From the IMG/VR virus record IMGVR_UViG_3300032236_000765, positions 1-64,000 of that record: a stretch of DNA of 64,000 nucleotides; one strand, written 5' to 3'. The notes under the pieces are model-generated. The model saw nothing but the letters and a program-made list of their open reading frames with translations. It was not told the origin of the DNA and made no database searches. Shown here piece after piece: positions 27,752-36,853 of this stretch; within the stretch, counting starts at the first letter, position 1; each line of letters opens with the position of its first letter. The stretch comes from a virus. The translations under genes and the position numbers were made by a program.

Positions 27752-30208
27752 TTATTTTTTCTTTTTGGTTACAAAGTCAGCAAGAGCCTTTGTGAATGTT
27801 GCGAGTGTCATACCGCCGGCGCCAACAAATGCACCTGCTGCTACCAACCCTTGAAAAAATTGAAACCATTCGTCAGGTCTCATATAAGGTATAAGCTGGG
27901 TCCAAGGAATTGATTCATCTAACATTTCTTCATTAGTTGTACCAGCCATCTTTGGCTTGAACTTGCGATATGATTGACCTGCATTTCCACCTTGACCCAT
28001 ACCGCTTGCATAAGCAGTGTCTTCAAATGTTCTGCGATCTCTCCAACCACCTGGTTGAGTTCCTACCGGTCCTGAAGTGTCTGGCATCTCTCGCATGACA
28101 CCTCTATTTGTGCGTGACATTGAACTGTTGTATGAACCTTTTGTGGGAATGCGTGAAGGTTTATAATTCATATTTTCAGCGACTTTTTTCGTTTTTAAAC
28201 TATTTGCATACTTTAGTATTTCATCTATTACACCGACTACTTTTTTTAATGGTACCTTTGACGCAAAAACTGTCTGTATGAATTTCATTACATTAGGATT
28301 TTTGCTTTTAACGGCTGCTTCCATCACATACTGCTTCATTGAACTTCTAGATATAGAATATTCTTCATTCAAGCCTATTGCATTGCCTAATGTATTCTTT
28401 ATAAATTTCAATAAGTTTATGAAGTTGTCTCCTTGACCCAAGGCTATGATTGCTGAAGCTGCAACAGCTCCCAATACTGGAGTTACTTTTTCTTTTATAA
28501 AGTTTTTAAGTTTTTCCCCTGTGCTAAAATCTGTCTTATCAGGATGAAACTCTCCGTATTCTCTCAATCTAGCTTCTTTCACTTTATTCTTTATTTGTCC
28601 ACGACGCTGGACCCCTGAATTCATAGTAGACTTCGTGGATTTGGGATTCTTACTTTCTCTATACATTGTGTTAGTCTCTTTCCTTCTAATTGTTTTTCTA
28701 CTGTCAGATCGGGATTCAAACTGATCAGTTCCTGGTATAGGGTGAACGATTGGATGGCATCCCTGCCAATACTCATGATCAAGTGCAGGTGTCCATGCCA
28801 TGAATTGAGCAGTGTCACCCTCTGTGCATTGCCTGCTTCTCCAGCCCATTTGACTTGATACTCTTTTGACTAATAATTGATAAAGTTTTCGTCTGCTTTC
28901 ACCGCTACCTGTAAATGTAACCCAGGTAGTATTAGAATTTTTAACAAAGTTAACAACATGGTGCATCACTGTGGCCAATACTTGAGCAGCCGCAGGCCCT
29001 AGATCACCTGTTAGATCATATTCACTCTCATTATCATTTACCCAGCGACTAAAACTTATTATTAGACCATGATTTTTATGTTGTTTAATAAAGCTAGCCA
29101 TACGTGTTGGAGAAATTATTTCGTCATAATAATATATGTTACGGTTATTACTATATAGAATTGCTAGTTCATAATCATGAACTACTTCTTTACCGGTGTT
29201 AGGATCAGTTACAGTTATTGCAAAATCTCCTTGTTGACCGTCTCTGAAACGGGTCCATTTGATCGGCAAAGGTTTGTCAAACAATTCGTTCAGTTGGTTT
29301 TCTTTTACATGCTTAGGCTTTTGGTGATGTTTTTTCATATTGATAGCGATTGCAGCTTGTTGTGCTGCATTTGCTGCTTCTTTTACACTCTCACTCTTAG
29401 TGCCCCAGTTCTTTGCACCCTTCTTACGGCATTGAACTAACGCACCACTAGCATATGCGCTTGGCCATACCTTGTAGCGACTTTTGACTTTGTAGTAGCA
29501 GGCATCTTGCTTCTCATTGATCATCGATTCAGGATACATACTGCCACCACATTCTGGACATTTCTGTCTATCTTCATTTTTCTTTCGGCCAGCACAATGT
29601 GCTTTCTGACTGAAGCCTTTTGGGTGTGAGCAATCAATACTACGCTTGTATTTTTCACTCCATTTTTCTTCTAACTCTTGTCCTTCATTTTTTACACAGT
29701 TAGGAACAGTCTTGCCGAACATCTTCTTGTTACCCTCTTTGTGATAACCCTTCCAGCAATTCTCATCCATCTGTTCTTCATTAGTCTTTTTCTTGGTAGC
29801 AACATTCTTTGCTGCACCGCGACGATCAGGATTTGGGTCTTCTCTGCGCTTCTTACTAGCAGCATATTTGCGACCCTTCTTACCTAAGTTCTGTGCTTTC
29901 TTTTGCGGCAAGCATTTTGGTTTACCTTCACTGTCACTACCCCTTGCACAAGCACCACGAATCTTTCCGTCTGGGCCAAAACGAACCCACTTCTCTTTGA
30001 ACCACTTGTGAAGATTTTCGTCTAGTTCGACCTCTTCATGTGTTTCAGTTCTGAGTTCGATTTCTTTTCTTGGAAATTTTTTCTTCATCTGTCTAAGAGC
30101 ATCTTCTGCTTCTTTAGGATCGACATATTTTGTTGCAGCTACACCGTCGATATACAGAACAAGTACCTGCTCAGATTCGTCAACAATGCCTTTCATGATA
30201 CTTGACAT
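27752..30208 (-). CDS. Modular internal-head-type polyprotein
   Basis: 818 residues. Modules in order: a 45-residue beta unit (ESEQVLVLYIDGVAATKY) also found twice in the next gene; a highly basic DUF5872-like region (LHKWFKEKWVRFGPDGKIRG to about residue 145); Cys-containing basic parts with a CPECGG zinc-type motif and YYKVKSRYKVWPSAYASGALVQCRKKG; a globular domain (about 310-500); and a C-terminal hydrophobic segment (GLVAAGAFVGAGGMTLATF). Many (L/I/M)-x-E sites fall at module borders (LDE, LEE, LNE, LRE), suggesting maturation by the prohead protease. Basic modules would suit DNA packaged in the head. The domain naming is from known family patterns; processing is inferred. Confidence 0.65.
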   Translation of the reverse strand: MSSIMKGIVDESEQVLVLYIDGVAATKYVDPKEAEDALRQMKKKFPRKEIELRTETHEEVELDENLHKWFKEKWVRFGPDGKIRGACARGSDSEGKPKCLPQKKAQNLGKKGRKYAASKKRREDPNPDRRGAAKNVATKKKTNEEQMDENCWKGYHKEGNKKMFGKTVPNCVKNEGQELEEKWSEKYKRSIDCSHPKGFSQKAHCAGRKKNEDRQKCPECGGSMYPESMINEKQDACYYKVKSRYKVWPSAYASGALVQCRKKGAKNWGTKSESVKEAANAAQQAAIAINMKKHHQKPKHVKENQLNELFDKPLPIKWTRFRDGQQGDFAITVTDPNTGKEVVHDYELAILYSNNRNIYYYDEIISPTRMASFIKQHKNHGLIISFSRWVNDNESEYDLTGDLGPAAAQVLATVMHHVVNFVKNSNTTWVTFTGSGESRRKLYQLLVKRVSSQMGWRSRQCTEGDTAQFMAWTPALDHEYWQGCHPIVHPIPGTDQFESRSDSRKTIRRKETNTMYRESKNPKSTKSTMNSGVQRRGQIKNKVKEARLREYGEFHPDKTDFSTGEKLKNFIKEKVTPVLGAVAASAIIALGQGDNFINLLKFIKNTLGNAIGLNEEYSISRSSMKQYVMEAAVKSKNPNVMKFIQTVFASKVPLKKVVGVIDEILKYANSLKTKKVAENMNYKPSRIPTKGSYNSSMSRTNRGVMREMPDTSGPVGTQPGGWRDRRTFEDTAYASGMGQGGNAGQSYRKFKPKMAGTTNEEMLDESIPWTQLIPYMRPDEWFQFFQGLVAAGAFVGAGGMTLATFTKALADFVTKKKK

Positions 30209-31369
30209 TTATCTGTTCCTTAATCTGCGGTAGTTCTTATTATATAATTGTGCTTCATTTAACATTTTATTCCAAAAACGTTTTAAGCTTTCAGCAGTGA
30301 ATGATGGATAATCATCACCGTACATTACTTTCGTGTCTCTAGCTATAAAAGTCTTTATTTGACGTAGAACCGCATCCTCATCACCGCGCATACGAATCAA
30401 AAGTTGTAGTGTTAAAATAGGATCAAGAGGAACTGGGGCTTCGTTACGAATATAATAGTAAAGATTTGGAGCAAATTCTTTTATTTGTTGATAAGCATCA
30501 TCATGCTCGGAAGTGATAAATCCACCGGTTTGGTTCACGTTTGTGTTAGTATCACTGATTCTATGAGAATGACTTTCACCTACACCGCCACCTGCGATTA
30601 CACCTTCATGTGCATTATTATTTTCTTGTGCACTGATGAGATATTCAGTGACTCCGGTCATCATACCCTTGATCTGCCCGATCTTTTCTGAGACCCATTC
30701 AGGAAAATGATCACTGTTCTCTAATCTATTATGTAGCTCTTTGGCATTGCGAGCGATAGTTCTTAGGCTATTCTTTAGAGTCTCACCCTCGCGGTCTGAT
30801 TTATCTGGGTCAAATGAATGGAAGCCAGTCTTTAATCTACGACCTTGTCCTGGTACAAGAATCAATTCGTCTTCTTCTAGACGAGCTTCATGTACTTCTT
30901 TTTTGATTTCACACTTACTATTAGGATGCTTATTCTGCATGATTGTTACTTGATCTTGTGCATCTTTTATATTCACGGACTTAGTTACTGGCTTACCATT
31001 AATATAGACAACATAAACTTGTTCGCTCTCTTTCAAGCGTTGAGCTTCATGTACTTCTTTTTTGATTTCATACTTACGGTCAGGATGCTCTTTCCTCATT
31101 ATAGAAATCTGTTCTTGTGCATCTTTTTCAGTCGTAGATTTAGTTGCTGGTTTACCATTAATATATATTACGTGAACCTCTTCGCTTTCTTTCAAGCTAT
31201 TAACAAACGGCTTACTTGTCTTCTTACCGGTAAATAGATTACCGACTTTCTTACCACTGTACACACCTTTACCCACAGCAGAACGCTTCATTGGTCCTCC
31301 GTTCATAGGAGCTGCTACAGTAGCGACACTACCGGATGTTGTTGACTCACAGATTTCAGTAATTCTCAT
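30209..31369 (-). CDS. Capsid-targeted protein with duplicated 53-residue module
   Basis: 386 residues. Start MRITEICEST (I-C-E). Two tandem 53-residue units (YINGKPATKSTTEKDAQEQI and YINGKPVTKSVNIKDAQDQV) are separated by LKESE and followed by LEED, i.e. bordered by L-x-E. A third copy opens the neighbouring 818-residue protein. The rest is helical with an Asn/Gly linker. Adjacent to its partner with no gap (stop next to start). Probably a head-internal protein. Confidence 0.65.
   Translation of the reverse strand: MRITEICESTTSGSVATVAAPMNGGPMKRSAVGKGVYSGKKVGNLFTGKKTSKPFVNSLKESEEVHVIYINGKPATKSTTEKDAQEQISIMRKEHPDRKYEIKKEVHEAQRLKESEQVYVVYINGKPVTKSVNIKDAQDQVTIMQNKHPNSKCEIKKEVHEARLEEDELILVPGQGRRLKTGFHSFDPDKSDREGETLKNSLRTIARNAKELHNRLENSDHFPEWVSEKIGQIKGMMTGVTEYLISAQENNNAHEGVIAGGGVGESHSHRISDTNTNVNQTGGFITSEHDDAYQQIKEFAPNLYYYIRNEAPVPLDPILTLQLLIRMRGDEDAVLRQIKTFIARDTKVMYGDDYPSFTAESLKRFWNKMLNEAQLYNKNYRRLRNR
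30883..31201 (-). repeat. In-gene direct duplication, 159-bp period
   Basis: Two copies of about 159 bp (53 codons) lie in tandem; for example GAGCTTCATGTACTTCTT occurs at 30883 and 31042 on the + strand. The period is an exact codon multiple, and both copies keep the LxE borders. Confidence 0.75.
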
Positions 31370-31398
31370 AAATAATCATCCATTTATTTTATATAGAG

Positions 31399-31406
31399 TA
31401 TTTATC
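31399..31406 (-). promoter_or_regulatory. Late-type promoter GATAAATA
   Basis: GATAAATA 29 nt before the start at 31369, directly after the terminator at 31420: a new late transcript begins here. Confidence 0.6.
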
Positions 31407-31415
31407 TCAACAAAT

Positions 31416-31443
31416 AAAAAGAGGTCCCATTTCTGGGACCTCT
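31416..31443 (-). terminator. Intrinsic terminator of the glycosyltransferase gene
   Basis: AGAGGTCCCA/TGGGACCTCT (31420-31443) with a TTTC (GAAA on the transcript) loop and a T tract on the minus strand. Confidence 0.88.
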
Positions 31444-31468
31444 GGATGTTTCAAAAAGAAACTTCCTT

Positions 31469-32374
31469 TTATTGAGCAGAACCTTCAGGTGGTTGATTTT
31501 CTGCTGCTGCCTTAGCTGCTTGAGCTTCAACATACATCGGACCAACAGTGCTGAGAAGATGCTCTTGATTCTCCATGCAGAACACATAAGAACCGGAGTG
31601 ACGTAGAAGAACACGCTTATCGATCCAAATCTTACCACCAAGGTCACGCCAGTTTTCACAGAACGTCCAGTCTTCTGAGTAATAACGATTCTGACGAACT
31701 GCTGTGTCGAAGTAAGTCTTCAAGTATTGATCGTACTTCGGATCAAGACCAATGTCGTTCTTGTACTGCTTGACTGCTGGATGAGCATTCATCTTTTCAA
31801 AGACATGCTTCTTCATGAGAAGGAAGCCGGTGCCTGCCTTCGAAACTTCTTGAAGACCGTCTGGACCTTCTTCAGCACCATCAAAGCCGTTGACAACCCA
31901 CTTGATCGGCATCGTCTTCATCGGATACAAACCACCGATAACATCAACGTCTCTATTCAAGAGAACTAGCAAGTGCCAGGGTTCCCAACCGATATCAGCG
32001 TCAACGAAGAACAAGTGTGTTGCTTCAGGCATGTCAAGGAACTTAGCGGTGAGCGTATTTCTAGCTCTGCTGATTAGTGATTCATTCACCATTGTTTCAA
32101 GAGTCCAATCAATGCCCAACTGACGAGCAGTGTTTGCCCACTTGATGAAACTCATAAATGTAGATTCAGTCAACATACCGCCGTAGCAAGGCATTGCGAT
32201 ATGAACCTTAGTAGTACGTAGATAGTCTACGTTAACTTGAACTTGGTTCTGCTGCGGTTGTTGTTCTTGTGCTTCCTGTTCATTGATTTCTTGAACAGCC
32301 TCTTGCACTGCTTCGACTGGGATAGTTGCTTCTTCAGTTGAAGCAGTAGTATTCTTTGATTTCTTAGTTGCCAT
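31469..32374 (-). CDS. GT-A fold glycosyltransferase (GT2-like)
   Basis: 301 residues. After a Gln/Glu-rich, low-complexity N-terminus (about 1-50), the GT-A core begins KVHIAMPCYGGMLTESTF. It contains NESLISRARNTLTAKFL, the DxD in HLFFVDADIGWEP (about 135), GTGFLLMKK and a late acidic SEDWTFCENWRD, all usual GT2 positions. Target may be a phage protein, DNA base or host glycan. Terminated at 31420. Confidence 0.82.
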   Translation of the reverse strand: MATKKSKNTTASTEEATIPVEAVQEAVQEINEQEAQEQQPQQNQVQVNVDYLRTTKVHIAMPCYGGMLTESTFMSFIKWANTARQLGIDWTLETMVNESLISRARNTLTAKFLDMPEATHLFFVDADIGWEPWHLLVLLNRDVDVIGGLYPMKTMPIKWVVNGFDGAEEGPDGLQEVSKAGTGFLLMKKHVFEKMNAHPAVKQYKNDIGLDPKYDQYLKTYFDTAVRQNRYYSEDWTFCENWRDLGGKIWIDKRVLLRHSGSYVFCMENQEHLLSTVGPMYVEAQAAKAAAENQPPEGSAQ

Positions 32375-32436
32375 ACAGTCCTCTTTTTGTGTAAACTAAC
32401 TAGTAGTAATATTTACACGGAAGAAGGGTAGTGGAA

Positions 32437-35400
32437 TTATTTTTCTTCTAAGTAATCTGTATTTTCGGATAATTTTTTAGTTACTTGTTTCTTTATCCAT
32501 TTATCCGGAATCATATGATGCTTCTTAACAAAATCATCATGCAGTTTGTCACCAGTCAAGTGGTATTCTTTGCAGATCAATTGCATCATCTTATCGATCT
32601 TATCATAATTGAGCTTTATACCTCGATCTTTAGCTTTCAATAATGCTTTCTCTAGTTGTTCAACACTACCGGATTTTTCTTTACCAGTAACATGTGTTGG
32701 CTTCATCTTACCTTTTAGTTTAACTTTCGCTTCACTTAGTAATCTGACAAACTTAGCTTTTTGCCTTAGAGTAGCTTCTCCCAGCAGAGGTTTAATACGA
32801 TCAATGAACTCTTTGATTTCTTGTTGCTTCATACCTGCTGCGGCAGTATTCATCAATGTCTTGACCCAGTCGATACCTAATTTTTTAGTGTCAAATGCCT
32901 TTGACCATAGATTTAATTTATCATGTTCACTGGCATTTGGATCCTTCAGAATATCACGGAGCATAGTGAAACTAATACCAGTACCACCTTTGTCTGCTTC
33001 ACGTTCTGTTCTGACAGTCTCGAAGTCTACTTGATCTTGTGTACCGCCATACTTAGCAACAGCTTCCGGATCCTTCATTCTCTTTGAGAGAGAATCCATC
33101 CACTTCTTCATGCTTTCGTAGCGATCACTTCCTACAAGAAGAATGATCTTATTGTAAGGACTGTTTTCTGGAATAACAAGTTCCTTTTCGATCTTCTTCA
33201 TTGGAGTTCCACCTGGATTCCATATCTGTATATTATTGCTATAGTCAGGATATAGCTTACGAAGTGTCTTTAACTTCATATCAGGTGGAATAGGATCGTC
33301 TGGTCCAACTACAGGGCTAACAAAAATATAAGGGTCACCCTTTACACTATTTGCAAGAGCAATAGTTTGATTGATTAATTGTTGATGTCCTCTGTGACCA
33401 ACAAAGCTACCGATAGTCACAACAGCAGGTTTGGTACGATTGCTTGCTACTGTGCTGCTGGCTGTTTTCTTTGCAGCCATTTTATCTTTCATATCGCTGC
33501 TTGTTACTTTAACAAGCATACCGTTGGGTAGATTAATCACGAGACCTTCGATTATCTTACCTAACTGATCCTTGCCTTCTAGCCTTGGGCTATTGATAAT
33601 AGCATCACTTAATTCTTTACGAGCGTGGGTTAAAATCTCTTTTGCTTTAGCCTTTTGTGCAGACTCACCGCGTGACTTCACAGCAGCTAGTAATGCATCA
33701 GCATTATTAACGATAGGATCTACAATAGAACTCACATCTAGATCACGTTGCTTCAATTGATTATTAACAATCTTGATTTCTTTGGTGCTATCTCTTAACA
33801 ATTCATATTTGATCTTAGCTGCGTCGGGTCTTGGTTCACCAGTGCTATAAGTTTTCACACTGAATGGAACCAAAGTCATGATCGTACCTAGCTTCTTTTG
33901 ATCATATGGAATATTAACAAATACGATACCGTTATCAGATCGTTTACCCATAGGCATGAATAACATTTCTGCTTGTACGATAGTATCATTCGGTAATCGC
34001 TTGATGAAGTCAGAAGTCACGATAGTCTTCAAGGCTTCGTCATATAATTTTGTGAAAGAAAGGCGCTCGGGGTCTTGCCCCATGCTACGGCCATATTTTT
34101 CAAAGTCGCCGTAATTCTCAGCATACTTAGGATCAGTTACCTTTGAAGTCATGAAGAATGGCTTGCCTTGTTCATCCTTACCGAAACGAACGCCTGCACC
34201 GTCTACCTTGAGATTGATAGGAGCACCATCAAGTTTACCGCCCATACCTGCAATCTCTTGGCACATACGAATGAAGTCAGCATCCTTCATCTCAACACTG
34301 CTGCCTGGACTATAGATATGCGGAATTCCCTTGCGTTTATAATCAGGTGCAGCTTCGTCAAGTGCTCTCTTTGCCATATTCTTGACGATCTCATTAGTGT
34401 TTTCACTATCATCTGTCGATGTCATCTTGTATCCAGCATAATAATCCTTCATCATCTGATCAAGATTACTAGGCTTAGGCATCTTTAGCATATTAAACAT
34501 ATGATTGATAGCTGTAGTTTTTTCTGCTCGGTCTTTACCGGGGTTATTCTTATACATTCCCTGAGCACCTGGACCAACTACTTTCAACAAGAATGCATGT
34601 ACAACGTGCTGTTTTTCTTCAGGTGAAAGTAGATGGTTCATTACATCAAGCAAGCCGGAGAATGACCAGAATTTATTTGATATCTCTCGTGCTTGCTTTG
34701 GGTCTAATCTCTTACCGAGAATAGTTTGAAAAATCTTACCGATATCTTGAATATAACCCGAGGTCGGTGCTGCTCGCATGACTGGTTTACCATCTTTATA
34801 TTCTGGTTTTCCAGTCATTCCATCCATAACAGGTTCATACTTTGCTCTTAATCCACCGCCTTCTTTAGACGATACTGCAAAGCTATACATATTGTCTACT
34901 GTGAGTACATCTTCTTCTTTTCGTGCTTTACCACGACCGACCAACTTACGCAAGTAAAATTCTTGACGAGTCAAAGAGGTAAATGCTTGAATCAATAGTT
35001 TATGGAATACACCTTTGACTCCTGATTGCAAATCATCCCAAGATGAGCTATGGCTGAATCTTGCCCAATCAGTTGGTTTATTATTTACGAATTCTACAAA
35101 CTCAAAGTCAATCTGAACTTTTATAGGAGGATCCTGTAGTTCCCACAAAGAACTGAACTGTTCATTGCCGCGTTGAAATCCGCGAAGAATTGAAGGGCCG
35201 ATCTGCTTATCTTCATTCTCGGTTAGGAATTCTCTTAATTCTAATTCTAATTCTTTGTCTACCATCGTATCCATATCGCCGACGGTTGGCTTCTTGGCTA
35301 CGAATGTTTCGTCAGGAATACCCTTGACATTGAAGAAGTGCAAACTAGAACCACTCAGGAATTCTCCGCTACTTAATAATTCAGGACTCCATAATGGTTT

Positions 35401-35583
35401 TCTAAATTTTCTAGCAAATGCAGCATCAATGGACATGAGCAGGTTATTGAGAATAGGTACGATATATTTTCTATTCGTTACCTTAAGATCGAGGTGTTGC
35501 GCCTCATGGCCGCGAATAGCGAGATTGCCACCTTCTAGCAAACGACGTTTACGATTTTCTGCAATACCCCTTGAAGTCTTCAT
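32437..35583 (-). CDS. Multidomain nucleotidyltransferase / ligase-like / HIGH-nucleotidylyltransferase protein
   Basis: 1048 residues. The N-terminus MKTSRGIAEN (I-A-E) is targeting-like. Domain 1 (about 90-220) has GDMDTMVD and a later IDFEFVEF, like nucleotidyltransferase (NTase) acidic pairs. Domain 2 (about 440-690) has LKVDGAGVRFG near 459 (K-x-D-G, motif I of covalent nucleotidyltransferases/ligases) and KIIEGLVINLP near 679 with MLVKVTS (motifs IV-V). Domain 3 (about 718-900) has TIGSFVGHRGHQQLI (H-x-G-H) and ISFTMLRDIL, the cytidylyl/NMN-adenylyltransferase pattern. A helical tail has further L-x-E sites. Such a fusion may join or repair nucleic acid ends or modify nucleotides. Individual domain calls rest on motifs only. 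Confidence 0.7.
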   Translation of the reverse strand: MKTSRGIAENRKRRLLEGGNLAIRGHEAQHLDLKVTNRKYIVPILNNLLMSIDAAFARKFRKPLWSPELLSSGEFLSGSSLHFFNVKGIPDETFVAKKPTVGDMDTMVDKELELELREFLTENEDKQIGPSILRGFQRGNEQFSSLWELQDPPIKVQIDFEFVEFVNNKPTDWARFSHSSSWDDLQSGVKGVFHKLLIQAFTSLTRQEFYLRKLVGRGKARKEEDVLTVDNMYSFAVSSKEGGGLRAKYEPVMDGMTGKPEYKDGKPVMRAAPTSGYIQDIGKIFQTILGKRLDPKQAREISNKFWSFSGLLDVMNHLLSPEEKQHVVHAFLLKVVGPGAQGMYKNNPGKDRAEKTTAINHMFNMLKMPKPSNLDQMMKDYYAGYKMTSTDDSENTNEIVKNMAKRALDEAAPDYKRKGIPHIYSPGSSVEMKDADFIRMCQEIAGMGGKLDGAPINLKVDGAGVRFGKDEQGKPFFMTSKVTDPKYAENYGDFEKYGRSMGQDPERLSFTKLYDEALKTIVTSDFIKRLPNDTIVQAEMLFMPMGKRSDNGIVFVNIPYDQKKLGTIMTLVPFSVKTYSTGEPRPDAAKIKYELLRDSTKEIKIVNNQLKQRDLDVSSIVDPIVNNADALLAAVKSRGESAQKAKAKEILTHARKELSDAIINSPRLEGKDQLGKIIEGLVINLPNGMLVKVTSSDMKDKMAAKKTASSTVASNRTKPAVVTIGSFVGHRGHQQLINQTIALANSVKGDPYIFVSPVVGPDDPIPPDMKLKTLRKLYPDYSNNIQIWNPGGTPMKKIEKELVIPENSPYNKIILLVGSDRYESMKKWMDSLSKRMKDPEAVAKYGGTQDQVDFETVRTEREADKGGTGISFTMLRDILKDPNASEHDKLNLWSKAFDTKKLGIDWVKTLMNTAAAGMKQQEIKEFIDRIKPLLGEATLRQKAKFVRLLSEAKVKLKGKMKPTHVTGKEKSGSVEQLEKALLKAKDRGIKLNYDKIDKMMQLICKEYHLTGDKLHDDFVKKHHMIPDKWIKKQVTKKLSENTDYLEEK

Positions 35584-35585
35584 GA

Positions 35586-35972
35586 TTAATAACTAAGCTT
35601 TACGTAATTAACTCCGCCGTTTTGGAAATCTACAATTTTAGCTCTCATATAAACGAAGTTACCTTCAATGTTGGTATACATTGAAGCATTGGATGCGATC
35701 TGTGGGGCAGAATTAGCAGGAGCATATGCATTAGCATCTAGCTCATATACTTTAAACCAATCAGTATCTGCTGGAGTAGTAGCTAATGTAGCTTCGATCA
35801 CGATATTACCTACACAGCTTGTTAGACTGATGTTTACAGTCTGCAAGTCTCTGTTGCCTAGATAATATGCTGCGGCAGGTTGTGAATTACCTACGACTGT
35901 GTAGGGTGCACCGTTGCCTGGATTATTATACGCTGTTTGCGGAAGAAGGATCAGAGTAGTACCTTGAGACAT
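35586..35972 (-). CDS. Beta-rich virion protein (128 aa)
   Basis: Beta-rich, Asn/Ala/Tyr-rich (TVNISLTSCVGNIVIEATLATTPADTDWFKVYELDA), low in Lys: typical of small tail or decoration proteins. Its ATG overlaps the stop of the preceding 54-residue gene by one base (ATAATG). Exact position in the virion unknown. Confidence 0.6.
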   Translation of the reverse strand: MSQGTTLILLPQTAYNNPGNGAPYTVVGNSQPAAAYYLGNRDLQTVNISLTSCVGNIVIEATLATTPADTDWFKVYELDANAYAPANSAPQIASNASMYTNIEGNFVYMRAKIVDFQNGGVNYVKLSY

Positions 35973-36136
35973 TATGCTCTCTCGACCTCTACTAAGACAC
36001 CTTCTCCTGCGAGTTCTTGTGCTACCTGCTCTAATGCAGCTTGCACATCTTCTGTGACAATTGCATCTGTCGGATCGTTGTCCTTTACAAGTTTCGACAA
36101 CTTGATGACAACCACATCCTCAATCATTTTAGCCAT
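35972..36136 (-). CDS. Small acidic hypothetical protein (54 aa)
   Basis: ATG at 36136 after AACGGAG and a late-type box at 36159. Product MAKMIEDVVVIKLSKLVKD... ends EGVLVEVERA. Soluble helix-strand protein, coupled to the structural gene behind it. Confidence 0.65.
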   Translation of the reverse strand: MAKMIEDVVVIKLSKLVKDNDPTDAIVTEDVQAALEQVAQELAGEGVLVEVERA

Positions 36137-36158
36137 AAAATACTCCGTTATTACAGAG

Positions 36159-36166
36159 TATTTATC
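36159..36166 (-). promoter_or_regulatory. Late-type promoter GATAAATA
   Basis: GATAAATA, 22 nt, then the ATG at 36136, with a Shine-Dalgarno sequence between. Fits a late promoter for the following structural genes. Confidence 0.6.
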
Positions 36167-36172
36167 TTAGTC

Positions 36173-36853
36173 CTATTTCTTTTCTAATTTGTAGGATTTG
36201 CCAAGTATCCCCGGAAACATCAGATGCATCATAGTCAAGTTCTTCTCATCATTGTAGTTGAAATACTGACCAGTATGAAACCATGCCTTCTTGAATTCTC
36301 TACGCAGCGCCATTTTAAGTGCATCGCTAGGAGAAACATCAGGAGTACGGTTTAGATAATCAAGAATATCTTTTCTGATTGATCCTTCTCTATTTACATT
36401 CCTACAATAAACCCTATATACGGCAGGAGGATCCTTTTTAAAATAGATCACTCCTGCCGGCATGGGTGTTACATGGGTAATCGTAGCAGCAGGATAAAAG
36501 GATAGCAGTTCGTTTATAATACTGATATCATTCGTGAATACACCAGCACTGTCTCGTTCATGCCGCAGACAAACCCTACTATCATTCTTATACTTGTTTC
36601 GGAAATTAATATATTTCTCAATCAGATCATAATTTATTTTAGCTACGTTTATTTTTCTACCTTCATACCATCTAGGATTCTCAGCTTCTTCCTCAATACG
36701 AGCCTTGATACGTTCATTGTATCCTTGAAAATCACTCACATAAGAAGCCCAGTACAACTCTGGAATTTCCAGAGTTGCTCTATAAGCGAACTTCTTATAG
36801 AAGAGTGTTAATCTGTCTTTGCTCTTAATTTTCGAGTTGGATAATGCCGTCAT
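36173..36853 (-). CDS. Hypothetical protein (226 aa)
   Basis: Basic, helical and Tyr/Arg-rich (LTLFYKKFAYRATLEIPELYW..., C-terminal KNLTMMHLMFPGILGKSYKLEKK). Not recognised. Start chosen at the ATG at 36853; it overlaps the ClpA end by 29 bp, so translation is likely coupled. Confidence 0.6.
   Translation of the reverse strand: MTALSNSKIKSKDRLTLFYKKFAYRATLEIPELYWASYVSDFQGYNERIKARIEEEAENPRWYEGRKINVAKINYDLIEKYINFRNKYKNDSRVCLRHERDSAGVFTNDISIINELLSFYPAATITHVTPMPAGVIYFKKDPPAVYRVYCRNVNREGSIRKDILDYLNRTPDVSPSDALKMALRREFKKAWFHTGQYFNYNDEKNLTMMHLMFPGILGKSYKLEKK

Noticed and set aside
32437-35583. Calling the fused protein an NAD-reconstitution enzyme
   Set aside because: The HIGH-type domain alone does not fix the substrate, and no Nampt or Prs-like gene is nearby; the call would be guesswork.
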